64,000 nt of DNA from Paragordius varius (Eukaryota > Nematomorpha), in assembly GCA_964247055.1 (NCBI GenBank), contig OZ176050.1, positions 186,001 through 250,000 on the forward strand, in the 5' to 3' direction. A program made the translations under genes and the position numbers. Positions 53,159 through 64,000 of this stretch are shown here, piece after piece; positions within the stretch are counted from its first letter, which is position 1; the number at the start of each line of letters is the position of its first letter. A model generated the notes under the pieces. That model worked only from the letters and a program-made list of their open reading frames with translations. It was not told the origin of the DNA and ran no database searches.

Positions 53159-54714
53159 AATGGCTACCTAAAATCCAAATTTGATCAGGTGATGTCACCA
53201 TAATTTTTTTTGGGTAGCCCTATGGTAGTTCCATCATCACCCCAAATATTTTCGAGATCGGAGTATAAATGTAATTTTTATGAATTTTTTAAATATTTAA
53301 AAAATTTATTTTATACGATTTTAAAAATAAAAATGGCTACCTAAAATCCAAATTTGATCAGGTGATGTCACTATAATTTTTTTGGGTAGCCCTATGGTAG
53401 TTCCATCATCACCCCAAATATTTTCGAGATCGGAGTATAAATGTAATTTTTATGAATTTTTTAAATATTTAAAAAATTTATTTTATACGATTTTAAAAAT
53501 AAAAATGGCTACCTAAAATCCAAATTTGATCAGGTGATGTGGCCATAATTTTTTTTGCGTAGCCCTATGGTAGTTCCATCATCACCCCAAATATTTTGGG
53601 GATCGGACTATAAATGTAATTTTTATGAATTTTTTAAATATTTAAAAAATTTATTTTATACGATTTTAAAAATAAAAATGGCTACCTAAAATCCAAATTT
53701 GATCAGGTGATGTCACCATAATTTTTTTTGGGTAGCCCTATGGTAGTTCCATCATCACCCCGAATACTTTGGGGATCGGACTATAAATGTAATTTTTTTG
53801 AATTTTTTAAATATTTAAAAAATTTATTTTATACGATTTTAAAAATAAAAATGGCTACCTAAAATCCAAATTTGATCAGGTGATGTCGCCATAATTTTTT
53901 TTGCGTAGCCCTATGGTAGTTCCATCATCACCCCAAATATTTTGGGGATCGGACTATAAATGTAATTTTTATGAATTTTTTAAATATTTAAAAAATTTAT
54001 TTTATACGATTTTAAAAATAAAAATGGCTACCTAAAATCCAAATTTGATCAGGTGATGTCATTATAATTTTTTTTGGGTAGCCCTATGGTAGTTCCATCA
54101 TCACCCCAAATATTTTCGAGATCGGAGTATAAATGTAATTTTTATGAATTTTTTAAATATTTAAAAAATTTATTTTATACGATTTTAAAAATAAAAATGG
54201 CTACCTAAAATCCAAATTTGATCAGGTGATGTCACCATAATTTTTTTTGGGTAGCCCTATGGTAGTTCCATCATCACCCCAAATATTTTCGAGATCGGAG
54301 TATAAATGTATTTTTTATGAATTTTTTAAATATTTAAAAAATTTATTTTATACGATTTTAAAAATAAAAATGGCTAACTAAAATCCAAATTTGATCAGGT
54401 GATGTCGCCATAATTTTTTTGGGTAGCCCTATGGTAGTTCCATCATCACCCCGAACACTTTGGGGATCGGACTATAAATGTAATTTTTTTGAATTTTTTA
54501 AATATTTAAAAAATTTATTTTATACGATTTTAAAAATAAAAATGGCTACCTAAAATCCAAATTTGATCAGGTGATGTCGCCATAATTTTTTTTGCGTAGC
54601 CCTATGGTAGTTCCATCATCACCCCAAATATTTTGGGGATCGGACTATAAATGTAATTTTTATGAATTTTTTAAATATTTAAAAAATTTATTTTATACGA
54701 TTTTAAAAATAAAA

Positions 54715-55919
54715 ATGGCTACCTAAAATCCAAATTTGATCAGGTGATGTCACCATAATTTTTTTTGGGTAGCCCTATGTTAGTTCCATCATCACCCCAA
54801 ATATTTTCGAGATCGGAGTATAAATGTAATTTTTATGAATTTTTTAAATATTTAAAAAACTTATTTTATACGATTTTAAAAAATGGCTACCTAAAATCCA
54901 AATTTGATCAGGTGATGTCACCATAATTTTTTTTGGGTAGCCCTATGGTAGTTCCATCATCACCCCAAATATTTTCGAGATCGGAGTATAAATGTAATTT
55001 TTATGAATTTTTTAAATATTTAAAAAATTTATTTTATACGATTTTAAAAATAAAAATGGCTACCTAAAATCCAAATTTGATCAGGTGATGTCGCCATAAT
55101 TTTTTTTACGTAGCCCTATGGTAGTTCCATCATCACCCGAAATATTTTCGAGATCGGAGTTTAAATGTAATTTTTATGAATTTTTTAAATATTTAAAAAA
55201 TTTATTTTATACGATTTTAAAAATAAAAATGGCTACCTAAAATCCAAATTTGATCAGGTGATGTCACCTTAATTTTTTTTGGGTAGCCCTATGGTAGTTC
55301 CATCATCACCCCAAATATTTTCGAGATCGGAGTATAAATGTATTTTTTATGAATTTTTTAAATATTTAAAAAATTTATTTTATACGATTTTAAAAATAAA
55401 AATGGCTACCTAAAATCCAAATTTGATCAGGTGATGTCGCCATAATTTTTTTTGGGTAGCCCTATGGTAGTTCCATCATCACCCCAAATATTTTCGAGAT
55501 CGGAGTATAAATGTAATTTTTATGAATTTTTTAAATATTTAAAAAATTTATTTTATACGATTTTAAAAATAAAAATGGCTACCTAAAATCCAAATTTGAT
55601 CAGGTGATGTCACCATAATTTTTTTGGGTAGCCCTATGGTAGTTCCATCATCACCCCGAATACTTTGGGGATCGGACTATAAATGTAATTTTTTTGAATT
55701 TTTTAAATATTTAAAAAATTTATTTTATACGATTTTAAAAATAAAAATGGCTACCTAAAATCCAAATTTGATCAGGTGATGTCGCCATAATTTTTTTTGC
55801 GTAGCCCTATGGTAGTTCCATCATCACCCCAAATATTTTGGGGATCGGACTATAAATGTAATTTTTATGAATTTTTTAAATATTTAAAAAATTTATTTTA
55901 TACGATTTTAAAAATAAAA
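54715..55919 (+). repeat. Seven-monomer module, copy 1 of 3 (1,205 bp)
   Basis: Order: ATGTTAG with AAAAAACTT, 5-bp deletion, CACCCGAAAT with GTTTAAATG, ATGTATTTTTT, GTCGCC, GAATACTTTGGGG, GCGTAG. It recurs as 59888-60919 and 61266-62470. The ACTT marker lies at 54860, 60033 and 61410, offsets of 5,173 and 1,377 bp. Confidence 0.9.
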
Positions 55920-58900
55920 ATGGCTACCTAAAATCCAAATTTGATCAGGTGATGTCATTATAATTTTTTTTGGGTAGCCCTATGGTAGTTCCATCATCAC
56001 CCCAAATATTTTCGAGATCGGAATATAAATGTAATTTTTATGAATTTTTTAAATATTTAAAAAATTTATTTTATACGATTTTAAAAATAAAAATGGCTAC
56101 CTAAAATCCAAATTTGATCAGGTGATGTCACCATAATTTTTTTGGGTAGCCCTATGGTAGTTCCATCATCACCCCAAATATTGTCGACATAGGAGTATAA
56201 ATGTAATTTTTATGAATTTTTTAAATATTTAAAAAATTTATTTTATACGATATTAAAAATAAAAATGGCTACCTAAAATCCAAATTTAATCAGGTGATGT
56301 CACCATAATTTTTTTGGGTAGCCCTATAGTAGTTCCATCATCACCCCAAATATTTCCGAGATCGGAGTATAAATGTAATTTTTATGAATTTTTTAAATAT
56401 TTAAAAAATTTATTTTATACGATTTTAAAAATAAAAATGGCTACCTAAAATCCAAATTTGATCAGGTGATGTGGCCATAATTTTTTTTGCGTAGCCCTAT
56501 GGTAGTTCCATCATCACCCCAAATATTTTGGGGATCGGACTATAAATGTAATTTTTATGAATTTTTTAAATATTTAAAAAATTTATTTTATACGATTTTA
56601 AAAATAAAAATGGCTACCTAAAATCCAAATTTGATCAGGTGATGTCACCATAATTTTTTTTGGGTAGCCCTATGGTAGTTCCATCATCACCCCGAATACT
56701 TTGGGGATCGGACTATAAATGTAATTTTTTTGAATTTTTTAAATATTTAAAAAATTTATTTTATACGATTTTAAAAATAAAAATGGCTACCTAAAATCCA
56801 AATTTGATCAGGTGATGTCGCCATAATTTTTTTTGCGTAGCCCTATGGTAGTTCCATCATCACCCCAAATATTTTGGGGATCGGACTATAAATGTAATTT
56901 TTATGAATTTTTTAAATATTTAAAAAATTTATTTTATACGATTTTAAAAATAAAAATGGCTACCTAAAATCCAAATTTGATCAGGTGATGTCACCATAAT
57001 TTTTTTTGGGTAGCCCTATGGTAGTTCCATCATCACCCCAAATATTTTCGAGATCGGAGTATAAATGTAATTTTTATGAATTTTTTAAATATTTAAAAAA
57101 TTTATTTTATACGATTTTAAAAATAAAAATGGCTACCTAAAATCCAAATTTGATCAGGTGATGTCACTATAATTTTTTTGGGTAGCCCTATGGTAGTTCC
57201 ATCATCACCCCAAATATTTTCGAGATCGGAGTATAAATGTAATTTTTATGAATTTTTTAAATATTTAAAAAATTTATTTTATACGATTTTAAAAATAAAA
57301 ATGGCTACCTAAAATCCAAATTTGATCAGGTGATGTCACCATAATTTTTTTGGGTAGCCCTATGGTAGTTCCATCATCACCCCAAATATTGTCGACATCG
57401 GAGTATAAATGTAATTTTTATGAATTTTTTAAATATTTAAAAAATTTATTTTATACGATATTAAAAATAAAAATGGCTACCTAAAATCCAAATTTAATCA
57501 GGTGATGTCACCATAATTTTTTTGGGTAGCCCTATAGTAGTTCCATCATCACCCCAAATATTTCCGAGATCGGAGTATAAATGTAATTTTTATGAATTTT
57601 TTAAATATTTAAAAAATTTATTTTATACGATTTTAAAAATAAAAATGGCTACCTAAAATCCAAATTTGATCAGGTGATGTCGCCATAATTTTTTTTGCGT
57701 AGCCCTATGGTAGTTCCATCATCACCCCAAATATTTTGGGGATCGGACTATAAATGTAATTTTTATGAATTTTTTAAATATTTAAAAAATTTATTTTATA
57801 CGATTTTAAAAATAAAAATGGCTACCTAAAATCCAAATTTGATCAGGTGATGTCACCATAATTTTTTTTGGGTAGCCCTATGGTAGTTCCATCATCACCC
57901 CGAATACTTTGGGGATCGGACTATAAATGTAATTTTTTTGAATTTTTTAAATATTTAAAAAATTTATTTTATACGATTTTAAAAATAAAAATGGCTACCT
58001 AAAATCCAAATTTGATCAGGTGATGTCGCCATAATTTTTTTTGCGTAGCCCTATGGTAGTTCCATCATCACCCCAAATATTTTGGGGATCGGACTATAAA
58101 TGTAATTTTTATGAATTTTTTAAATATTTAAAAAATTTATTTTATACGATTTTAAAAATAAAAATGGCTACCTAAAATCCAAATTTGATCAGGTGATGTC
58201 ACCATAATTTTTTTTGGGTAGCCCTATGGTAGTTCCATCATCACCCCAAATATTTTCGAGATCGGAGTATAAATGTAATTTTTATGAATTTTTTAAATAT
58301 TTAAAAAATTTATTTTATACGATTTTAAAAATAAAAATGGCTACCTAAAATCCAAATTTGATCAGGTGATGTCGCCATAATTTTTTTTGGGTAGCCCTAT
58401 GGTAGTTCCATCATCACCCCAAATATTTTCGAGATCGGAGTATAAATGTAATTTTTATGAATTTTTTAAATATTTAAAAAATTTATTTTATACGATTTTA
58501 AAAATAAAAATGGCTACCTAAAATCCAAATTTGATCAGGTGATGTCACCATAATTTTTTTTGGGTAGCCCTATGGTAGTTCCATCATCAACCCAAATATT
58601 TTCGAGATCGGAGTATAAATGTATTTTTTATGAATTTTTTAAATATTTAAAAAATTTATTTTATACGATTTTAAAAATAAAAATGGCTAACTAAAATCCA
58701 AATTTGATCAGGTGATGTCGCCATAATTTTTTTTGGGTAGCCCTATGGTAGTTCTATCATCACCCCAAATATTTTCGAGATCGGAGTATAAATGTAATTT
58801 TTATGAATTTTTTAAATATTTAAAAAATTTATTTTATACGATTTTAAAAATAAAAATGGCTACCTAAAATCCATGATCAGGTGATGTCACCATAATTTTT

Positions 58901-59887
58901 TTGGGTAGCCCTATGGTAGTTCCATCATCACCCCGAATACTTTGGGGATCGGACTATAAATGTAATTTTTTTGAATTTTTTAAATATTTAAAAAATTTAT
59001 TTTATACGATTTTAAAAATAAAAATGGCTACCTAAAATCCAAATTTGATCAGGTGATGTCGCCATAATTTTTTTTGCGTAGCCCTATGGTAGTTCCATCA
59101 TCACCCCAAATATTTTGGGGATCGGACTATAAATGTAATTTTTATGAATTTTTTAAATATTTAAAAAATTTATTTTATACGATTTTAAAAATAAAAATGG
59201 CTACCTAAAATCCAAATTTGATCAGGTGATGTCATTATAATTTTTTTTGGGTAGCCCTATGGTAGTTCCATCATCACCCCAAATATTTTCGAGATCGGAG
59301 TATAAATGTAATTTTTATGAATTTTTTAAATATTTAAAAAATTTATTTTATACGAATTTAAAAATAAAAATGGCTACCTAAAATCCAAATTTGATCAGGT
59401 GATGTCACCATAATTTTTTTTGGGTAGCCCTATGGTAGTTCCATCATCACCCCAAATATTTTCGAGATCGGAGTATAAATGTATTTTTTATGAATTTTTT
59501 AAATATTTAAAAAATTTATTTTATACGATTTTAAAAATAAAAATGGCTAACTAAAATCCAAATTTGATCAGGTGATGTCGCCATAATTTTTTTGGGTAGC
59601 CCTATGGTAGTTCCATCATCACCCCGAATACTTTGGGGATCGGACTATAAATGTAATTTTTTTGAATTTTTTAAATATTTAAAAAATTTATTTTATACGA
59701 TTTTAAAAATAAAAATGGCTACCTAAAATCCAAATTTGATCAGGTGATGTCGCCATAATTTTTTTTGCGTAGCCCTATGGTAGTTCCATCATCACCCCAA
59801 ATATTTTGGGGATCGGACTATAAATGTAATTTTTATGAATTTTTTAAATATTTAAAAAATTTATTTTATACGATTTTAAAAATAAAA

Positions 59888-60919
59888 ATGGCTACCTAAA
59901 ATCCAAATTTGATCAGGTGATGTCACCAAAATTTTTTTTGGGTAGCCCTATGTTAGTTCCATCATCACCCCAAATATTTTCGAGATCGGAGTATAAATGT
60001 AATTTTTATGAATTTTTTAAATATTTAAAAAACTTATTTTATACGATTTTAAAAAATGGCTACCTAAAATCCAAATTTGATCAGGTGATGTCACCATAAT
60101 TTTTTTTGGGTAGCCATATGGTAGTTCCATCATCACCCGAAATATTTTCGAGATCGGAGTTTAAATGTAATTTTTATGAATTTTTTAAATATTTAAAAAA
60201 TTTATTTTATACGATTTTAAAAATAAAAATGGCTACCTAAAATCCAAATTTGATCAGGTGATGTCACCATAATTTTTTTTGGGTAGCCCTATGGTAGTTC
60301 CATCATCACCCCAAATATTTTCGAGATCGGAGTATAAATGTATTTTTTATGAATTTTTTAAATATTTAAAAAATTTATTTTATACGATTTTAAAAATAAA
60401 AATGGCTAACTAAAATCCAAATTTGATCAGGTGATGTCGCCATAATTTTTTTTGGGTAGCCCTAAGGTAGTTCCATCATCACCCCAAATATTTTCGAGAT
60501 CGGAGTATAAATGTAATTTTTATGAATTTTTTAAATATTTAAAAAATTTATTTTATACGATTTTAAAAATAAAAATGGCTACCTAAAATCCAAATTTGAT
60601 CAGGTGATGTCACCATAATTTTTTTGGGTAGCCCTATGGTAGTTCCATCATCACCCCGAATACTTTGGGGATCGGACTATAAATGTAATTTTTTTGAATT
60701 TTTTAAATATTTAAAAAATTTATTTTATACGATTTTAAAAATAAAAATGGCTACCTAAAATCCAAATTTGATCAGGTGATGTCGCCATAATTTTTTTTGC
60801 GTAGCCCTATGGTAGTTCCATCATCACCCCAAATATTTTGGGGATCGGACTATAAATGTAATTTTTATGAATTTTTTAAATATTTAAAAAATTTATTTTA
60901 TACGATTTTAAAAATAAAA
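59888..60919 (+). repeat. Module copy 2, one monomer shorter (1,032 bp, six monomers)
   Basis: It matches 54715-55919 except that its second monomer (starting ~60053) joins the 5-bp-deletion start of one type to the CACCCGAAAT/GTTTAAATG end of the next, removing one monomer length. The first monomer has the private change GTCACCAAAATT. Two monomers later a GGCTAACTA copy carries CCTAAGGTAG. Confidence 0.88.
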
Positions 60920-61265
60920 ATGGCTACCTAAAATCCAAATTTGATCAGGTGATGTCATTATAATTTTTTTTGGGTAGCCCTATGGTAGTTCCATCATCAC
61001 CCCAAATATTTTCGAGATCGGAGTATAAATGTAATTTTTATGAATTTTTTAAATATTTAAAAAATTTATTTTATACGATTTTAAAAATAAAAATGGCTAC
61101 CTAAAATCCAAATTTGATCAGGTGATGTCGCCATAATTTTTTTTGCGTAGCCCTATGGTAGTTCTATCATCACCCCAAATATTTTGGGGATCGGACTATA
61201 AATGTAATTTTTATGAATTTTTTAAATATTTAAAAAATTTATTTTATACGATTTTAAAAATAAAA

Positions 61266-62470
61266 ATGGCTACCTAAAATCCAAATTTGATCAGGTGATG
61301 TCACCATATTTTTTTTGGGTAGCCCTATGTTAGTTCCATCATCACCCCAAATATTTTCGAGATCGGAGTATAAATGTAATTTTTATGAATTTTTTAAATA
61401 TTTAAAAAACTTATTTTATACGATTTTAAAAAATGGTTACCTAAAATCCAAATTTGATCAGGTGATGTTACCATAATTTTTTTTGGGTAGCCACCTATGG
61501 TAGTTCCATCATCACCCCAAATATTTTCGAGATCGGAGTATAAATGTAATTTTTATGAATTTTTTAAATATTTAAAAAATTTATTTTATACGATTTTAAA
61601 AATAAAAATGGCTACCTAAAATCCAAATTTGATCAGGTGATGTCACTATAATTTTTTTGGGTAGCCCTATGGTAGTTCCATCATCACCCGAAATATTTTC
61701 GAGATCGGAGTTTAAATGTAATTTTTATGAATTTTTTAAATATTTAAAAAATTTATTTTATACGATTTTAAAAATAAAAATGGCTACCTAAAATCCAAAT
61801 TTGATCAGGTGATGTCACCATAATTTTTTTTGGGTAGCCCTATGGTAGTTCCATCATCACCCCAAATATTTTCGAGATCGGAGTATAAATGTATTTTTTA
61901 TGAATTTTTTAAATATTTAAAAAATTTATTTTATACGATTTTAAAAATAAAAATGGCTACCTAAAATCCAAATTTGATCAGGTGATGTCGCCATAATTTT
62001 TTTTGGGTAGCCCTATGGTAGTTCCATCATCACCCCAAATATTTTCGAGATCGGAGTATAAATGTAATTTTTATGAATTTTTTAAATATTTAAAAAATTT
62101 ATTTTATACGATTTTAAAAATAAAAATGGCTACCTAAAATCCAAATTTGATCAGGTGATGTCACCATAATTTTTTTGGGTAGCCCTATGGTAGTTCCATC
62201 ATCACCCCGAATACTTTGGGGATCGGACTATAAATGTAATTTTTTTGAATTTTTTAAATATTTAAAAAATTTATTTTATACGATTTTAAAAATAAAAATG
62301 GCTACCTAAAATCCAAATTTGATCAGGTGATGTCGCCATAATTTTTTTTGCGTAGCCCTATGGTAGTTCCATCATCACCCCAAATATTTTGGGGATCGGA
62401 CTATAAATGTAATTTTTATGAATTTTTTAAATATTTAAAAAATTTATTTTATACGATTTTAAAAATAAAA
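61266..62470 (+). repeat. Module copy 3 (1,205 bp, seven monomers)
   Basis: Same order and length as 54715-55919. Private changes are CACCATATTTTTTTTGGG in the first monomer, AATGGTTACC with GATGTTACC and the small insertion TAGCCACCTATGG in the second, and CACTATAA in the third. It lies after copy 2 with two monomers (GTCATTATAA, GCGTAG) between. Confidence 0.88.
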
Positions 62471-64000
62471 ATGGCTACCTAAAATCCAAATTTGATCAGG
62501 TGATGTCATTATAATTTTTTTTGGGTAGCCCTATGGTAGTTCCATCATCACCCCAAATATTTTCGAGATCGGAATATAAATGTAATTTTTATGAATTTTT
62601 TAAATATTTAAAAAATTTATTTTATACGATTTTAAAAATAAAAATGGCTACCTAAAATCCAAATTTGATCAGGTGATGTCACCATAATTTTTTTGGGTAG
62701 CCCTATGGTAGTTCCATCATCACCCCAAATATTGTCGACATCGGAGTATAAATGTAATTTTTATGAATTTTTTAAATATTTAAAAAATTTATTTTATACG
62801 ATATTAAAAATAAAAATGGCTACCTAAAATCCAAATTTAATCAGGTGATGTCACCATAGTTTTTTTGGGTAGCCCTATAGTAGTTCCATCATCACCCCAA
62901 ATATTTACGAGATCGGAGTATAAATGTAATTTTTATGAATTTTTTAAATATTTAAAAAATTTATTTTATACGATTTTAAAAATAAAAATGGCTACCTAAA
63001 ATCCAAATTTGATCAGGTGATGTCGCCATAATTTTTTTTGCGTAGCCCTATGGTAGTTCCATCATCACCCCAAATATTTTGGGGATCGGACTATAAATGT
63101 AATTTTTATGAATTTTTTAAATATTTAAAAAATTTATTTTATACGATTTTAAAAATAAAAATGGCTACCTAAAATCCAAATTTGATCAGGTGATGTCACC
63201 ATAATTTTTTTTGGGTAGCCCTATGGTAGTTCCATCATCACCCCGAATACTTTGGGGATCGGACTATAAATGTAATTTTTTTAAATTTTTTAAATATTTA
63301 AAAAATTTATTTTATACGATTTTAAAAATAAAAATGGCTACCTAAAATCCAAATTTGATCAGGTGATGTCGCCATAATTTTTTTTGCGTAGCCCTATGGT
63401 AGTTCCATCATCACCCCAAATATTTTGGGGATCGGACTATAAATGTAATTTTTATGAATTTTTTAAATATTTAAAAAATTTATTTTATACGATTTTAAAA
63501 ATAAAAATGGCTACCTAAAATCCAAATTTGATCAGGTGATGTCACCATAATTTTTTTTGGGTAGCCCTATGGTAGTTCCATCATCACCCCAAATATTTTC
63601 GAGATCGGAGTATAAATGTAATTTTTATGAATTTTTTAAATATTTAAAAAATTTATTTTATACGATTTTAAAAATAAAAATGGCTACCTAAAATCCAAAT
63701 TTGATCAGGTGATGTCACTATAATTTTTTTGGGTAGCCCTATGGTAGTTCCATCATCACCCCGAATACTTTGGGGATCGGACTATAAATGTAATTTTTTT
63801 AAATTTTTTAAATATTTAAAAAATTTATTTTATACGATTTTAAAAATAAAAATGGCTACCTAAAATCCAAATTTGATCAGGTGATGTCGCCATAATTTTT
63901 TTTGCGTAGCCCTATGGTAGTTCCATCATCACCCCAAATATTTTGGGGATCGGACTATAAATGTAATTTTTATGAATTTTTTAAATATTTAAAAAATTTA

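Larger units (their letters stand above)
1..64000 (+). repeat. Satellite DNA array, 172-173 bp monomer, about 370 head-to-tail copies
   Basis: The same ~172-bp sequence recurs without a break across the window. The landmark ATGGCTACC starts at 12, 184, 357 and 529, and spacings of 172-173 bp continue to the end. All copies I read are in the same orientation, and neither edge shows flanking unique sequence. Divergence between monomers is a few substitutions plus short indels, mainly in the T-tract before GGGTAGCC. The consensus-like monomer is 74% A+T. Known satellites of nucleosome-like length with this purity are typical of centromeric or pericentromeric heterochromatin; that location is an inference. 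I do not recognise the family, and length alone cannot assign a species. No gene, RNA gene or mobile element interrupts the array. Confidence 0.98.
50744..64000 (+). repeat. Right domain built on a recurring GAATACTTTGGGG + GCGTAG dimer
   Basis: A GAATACTTTGGGG monomer (usually with TTTTTTTGAATT) followed directly by a GTCGCC/GCGTAG/GGGG monomer occurs 13 times here, with first members starting near 50744, 51090, 53670, 54370, 55575, 56605, 57815, 58857, 59545, 60575, 62128, 63160 and 63680. Further left this dimer is rare. Other recurring types are GTCATTATAA, GGCTAACTA with GTCGCC, TTGTCGACAT with TTTAATCAGG and TTTCCGAG, and ATGTATTTTTT. The window ends inside a GCGTAG monomer. Confidence 0.88.

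Noticed and set aside
59917-60099. Open reading frame of 60 codons on the + strand
   Set aside because: It lies wholly within two satellite monomers, begins at a GTG in the GGTGATG dyad and ends in the next copy of the same dyad. It is open only because of local variants (GTCACCAAAA and the 5-bp deletion). Neighbouring copies do not keep the frame, so it is a chance opening.
1-64000. CRISPR array
   Set aside because: There are no unique spacers between repeats. The whole 172-bp unit repeats, and a palindrome inside a satellite is not a CRISPR repeat.
1-64000. Mobile element or virus-derived sequence within the array
   Set aside because: No terminal repeats, target-site duplications, coding remnants or non-satellite stretches are visible anywhere in the window.
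1-64000. Telomeric repeat, rRNA or tRNA genes
   Set aside because: No short G-rich tandem repeat and no recognisable rRNA or tRNA sequence was seen on either strand.
1-64000. Assignment to a named satellite family or species from the ~172-bp length
   Set aside because: Unrelated satellites in primates, nematodes, insects and plants share this length class. I do not recognise the monomer, and a database search would be needed.

Overview
The whole 64 kb window is one uninterrupted, head-to-tail array of a single satellite DNA. The basic monomer is 172-173 bp, so the window holds about 370 copies. A monomer close to the common form (2079-2251) has 45 G+C in 173 bp, which is 74% A+T. All copies I read point the same way. 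The array runs off both ends of the window. I see no protein-coding gene, RNA gene, transposon insertion, CRISPR array or unique spacer. This is the architecture of constitutive heterochromatin (centromeric, pericentromeric or subtelomeric) in a eukaryote with AT-rich repeats. Insects, nematodes and many other groups carry satellites of this length, so the sequence alone does not identify the organism.

Each monomer has two parts. The first ~105 bp is of mixed composition (about 40% G+C) and holds several inverted repeats: a GGCTACC/GGTAGCC pair, a GGTGA-TG-TCACC dyad and, in one variant class, CCCCAAATATTTTGGGG. The last ~68 bp is almost pure A+T, with a perfect 24-bp palindrome, roughly helically spaced A- and T-tracts, and AATAAA.

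Monomers fall into recognisable variant classes: the tttt-CGAG-atcg-GAG class, the tttt-GGGG-atcg-GAC class, the GAATACTTTGGGG class, the TTGTCGAG class, the tttttGAGatcggacTTTaaatg class, and classes marked by AAGGTAG, GCGTAG, GGGCAG or GAAG. These are arranged in multi-monomer higher-order repeats (HORs) whose unit size changes along the array. Layout: 1-1906 mixed variants; 1907-3457 a trimer three times (518 bp); 3288-7080 an 11-mer twice (1,899/1,894 bp); 7081-8116 a remnant and linker; 8117-14639 a 19-mer twice (3,261/3,262 bp); 14295-16020 a 5-mer twice (863 bp); 16021-20669 mixed, with a 9-monomer stretch repeated 22.6 kb away; 20670-24594 and 30583-33837 a segment repeated about 9.42 kb apart; 24595-30582 a 17/18-mer twice (2,918/3,070 bp); 34011-35566 a 4-mer expansion with a recombinant monomer; 36431-38494 and 44011-46074 a 12-monomer segment repeated exactly 7,580 bp apart; 40554-43664 nested 5-, 7- and 6-monomer blocks; 46075-50743 mixed; 50744-64000 a domain built around a recurring dimer and a 6/7-mer module.

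The picture is of an array kept young and homogeneous by repeated unequal exchange or amplification at several scales, with some hybrid monomers that record where exchange took place. I found no novel gene system. The most interesting signals are structural: the dense palindromes, the recurring ~17-19-monomer unit size, and the shift in HOR make-up along the array.
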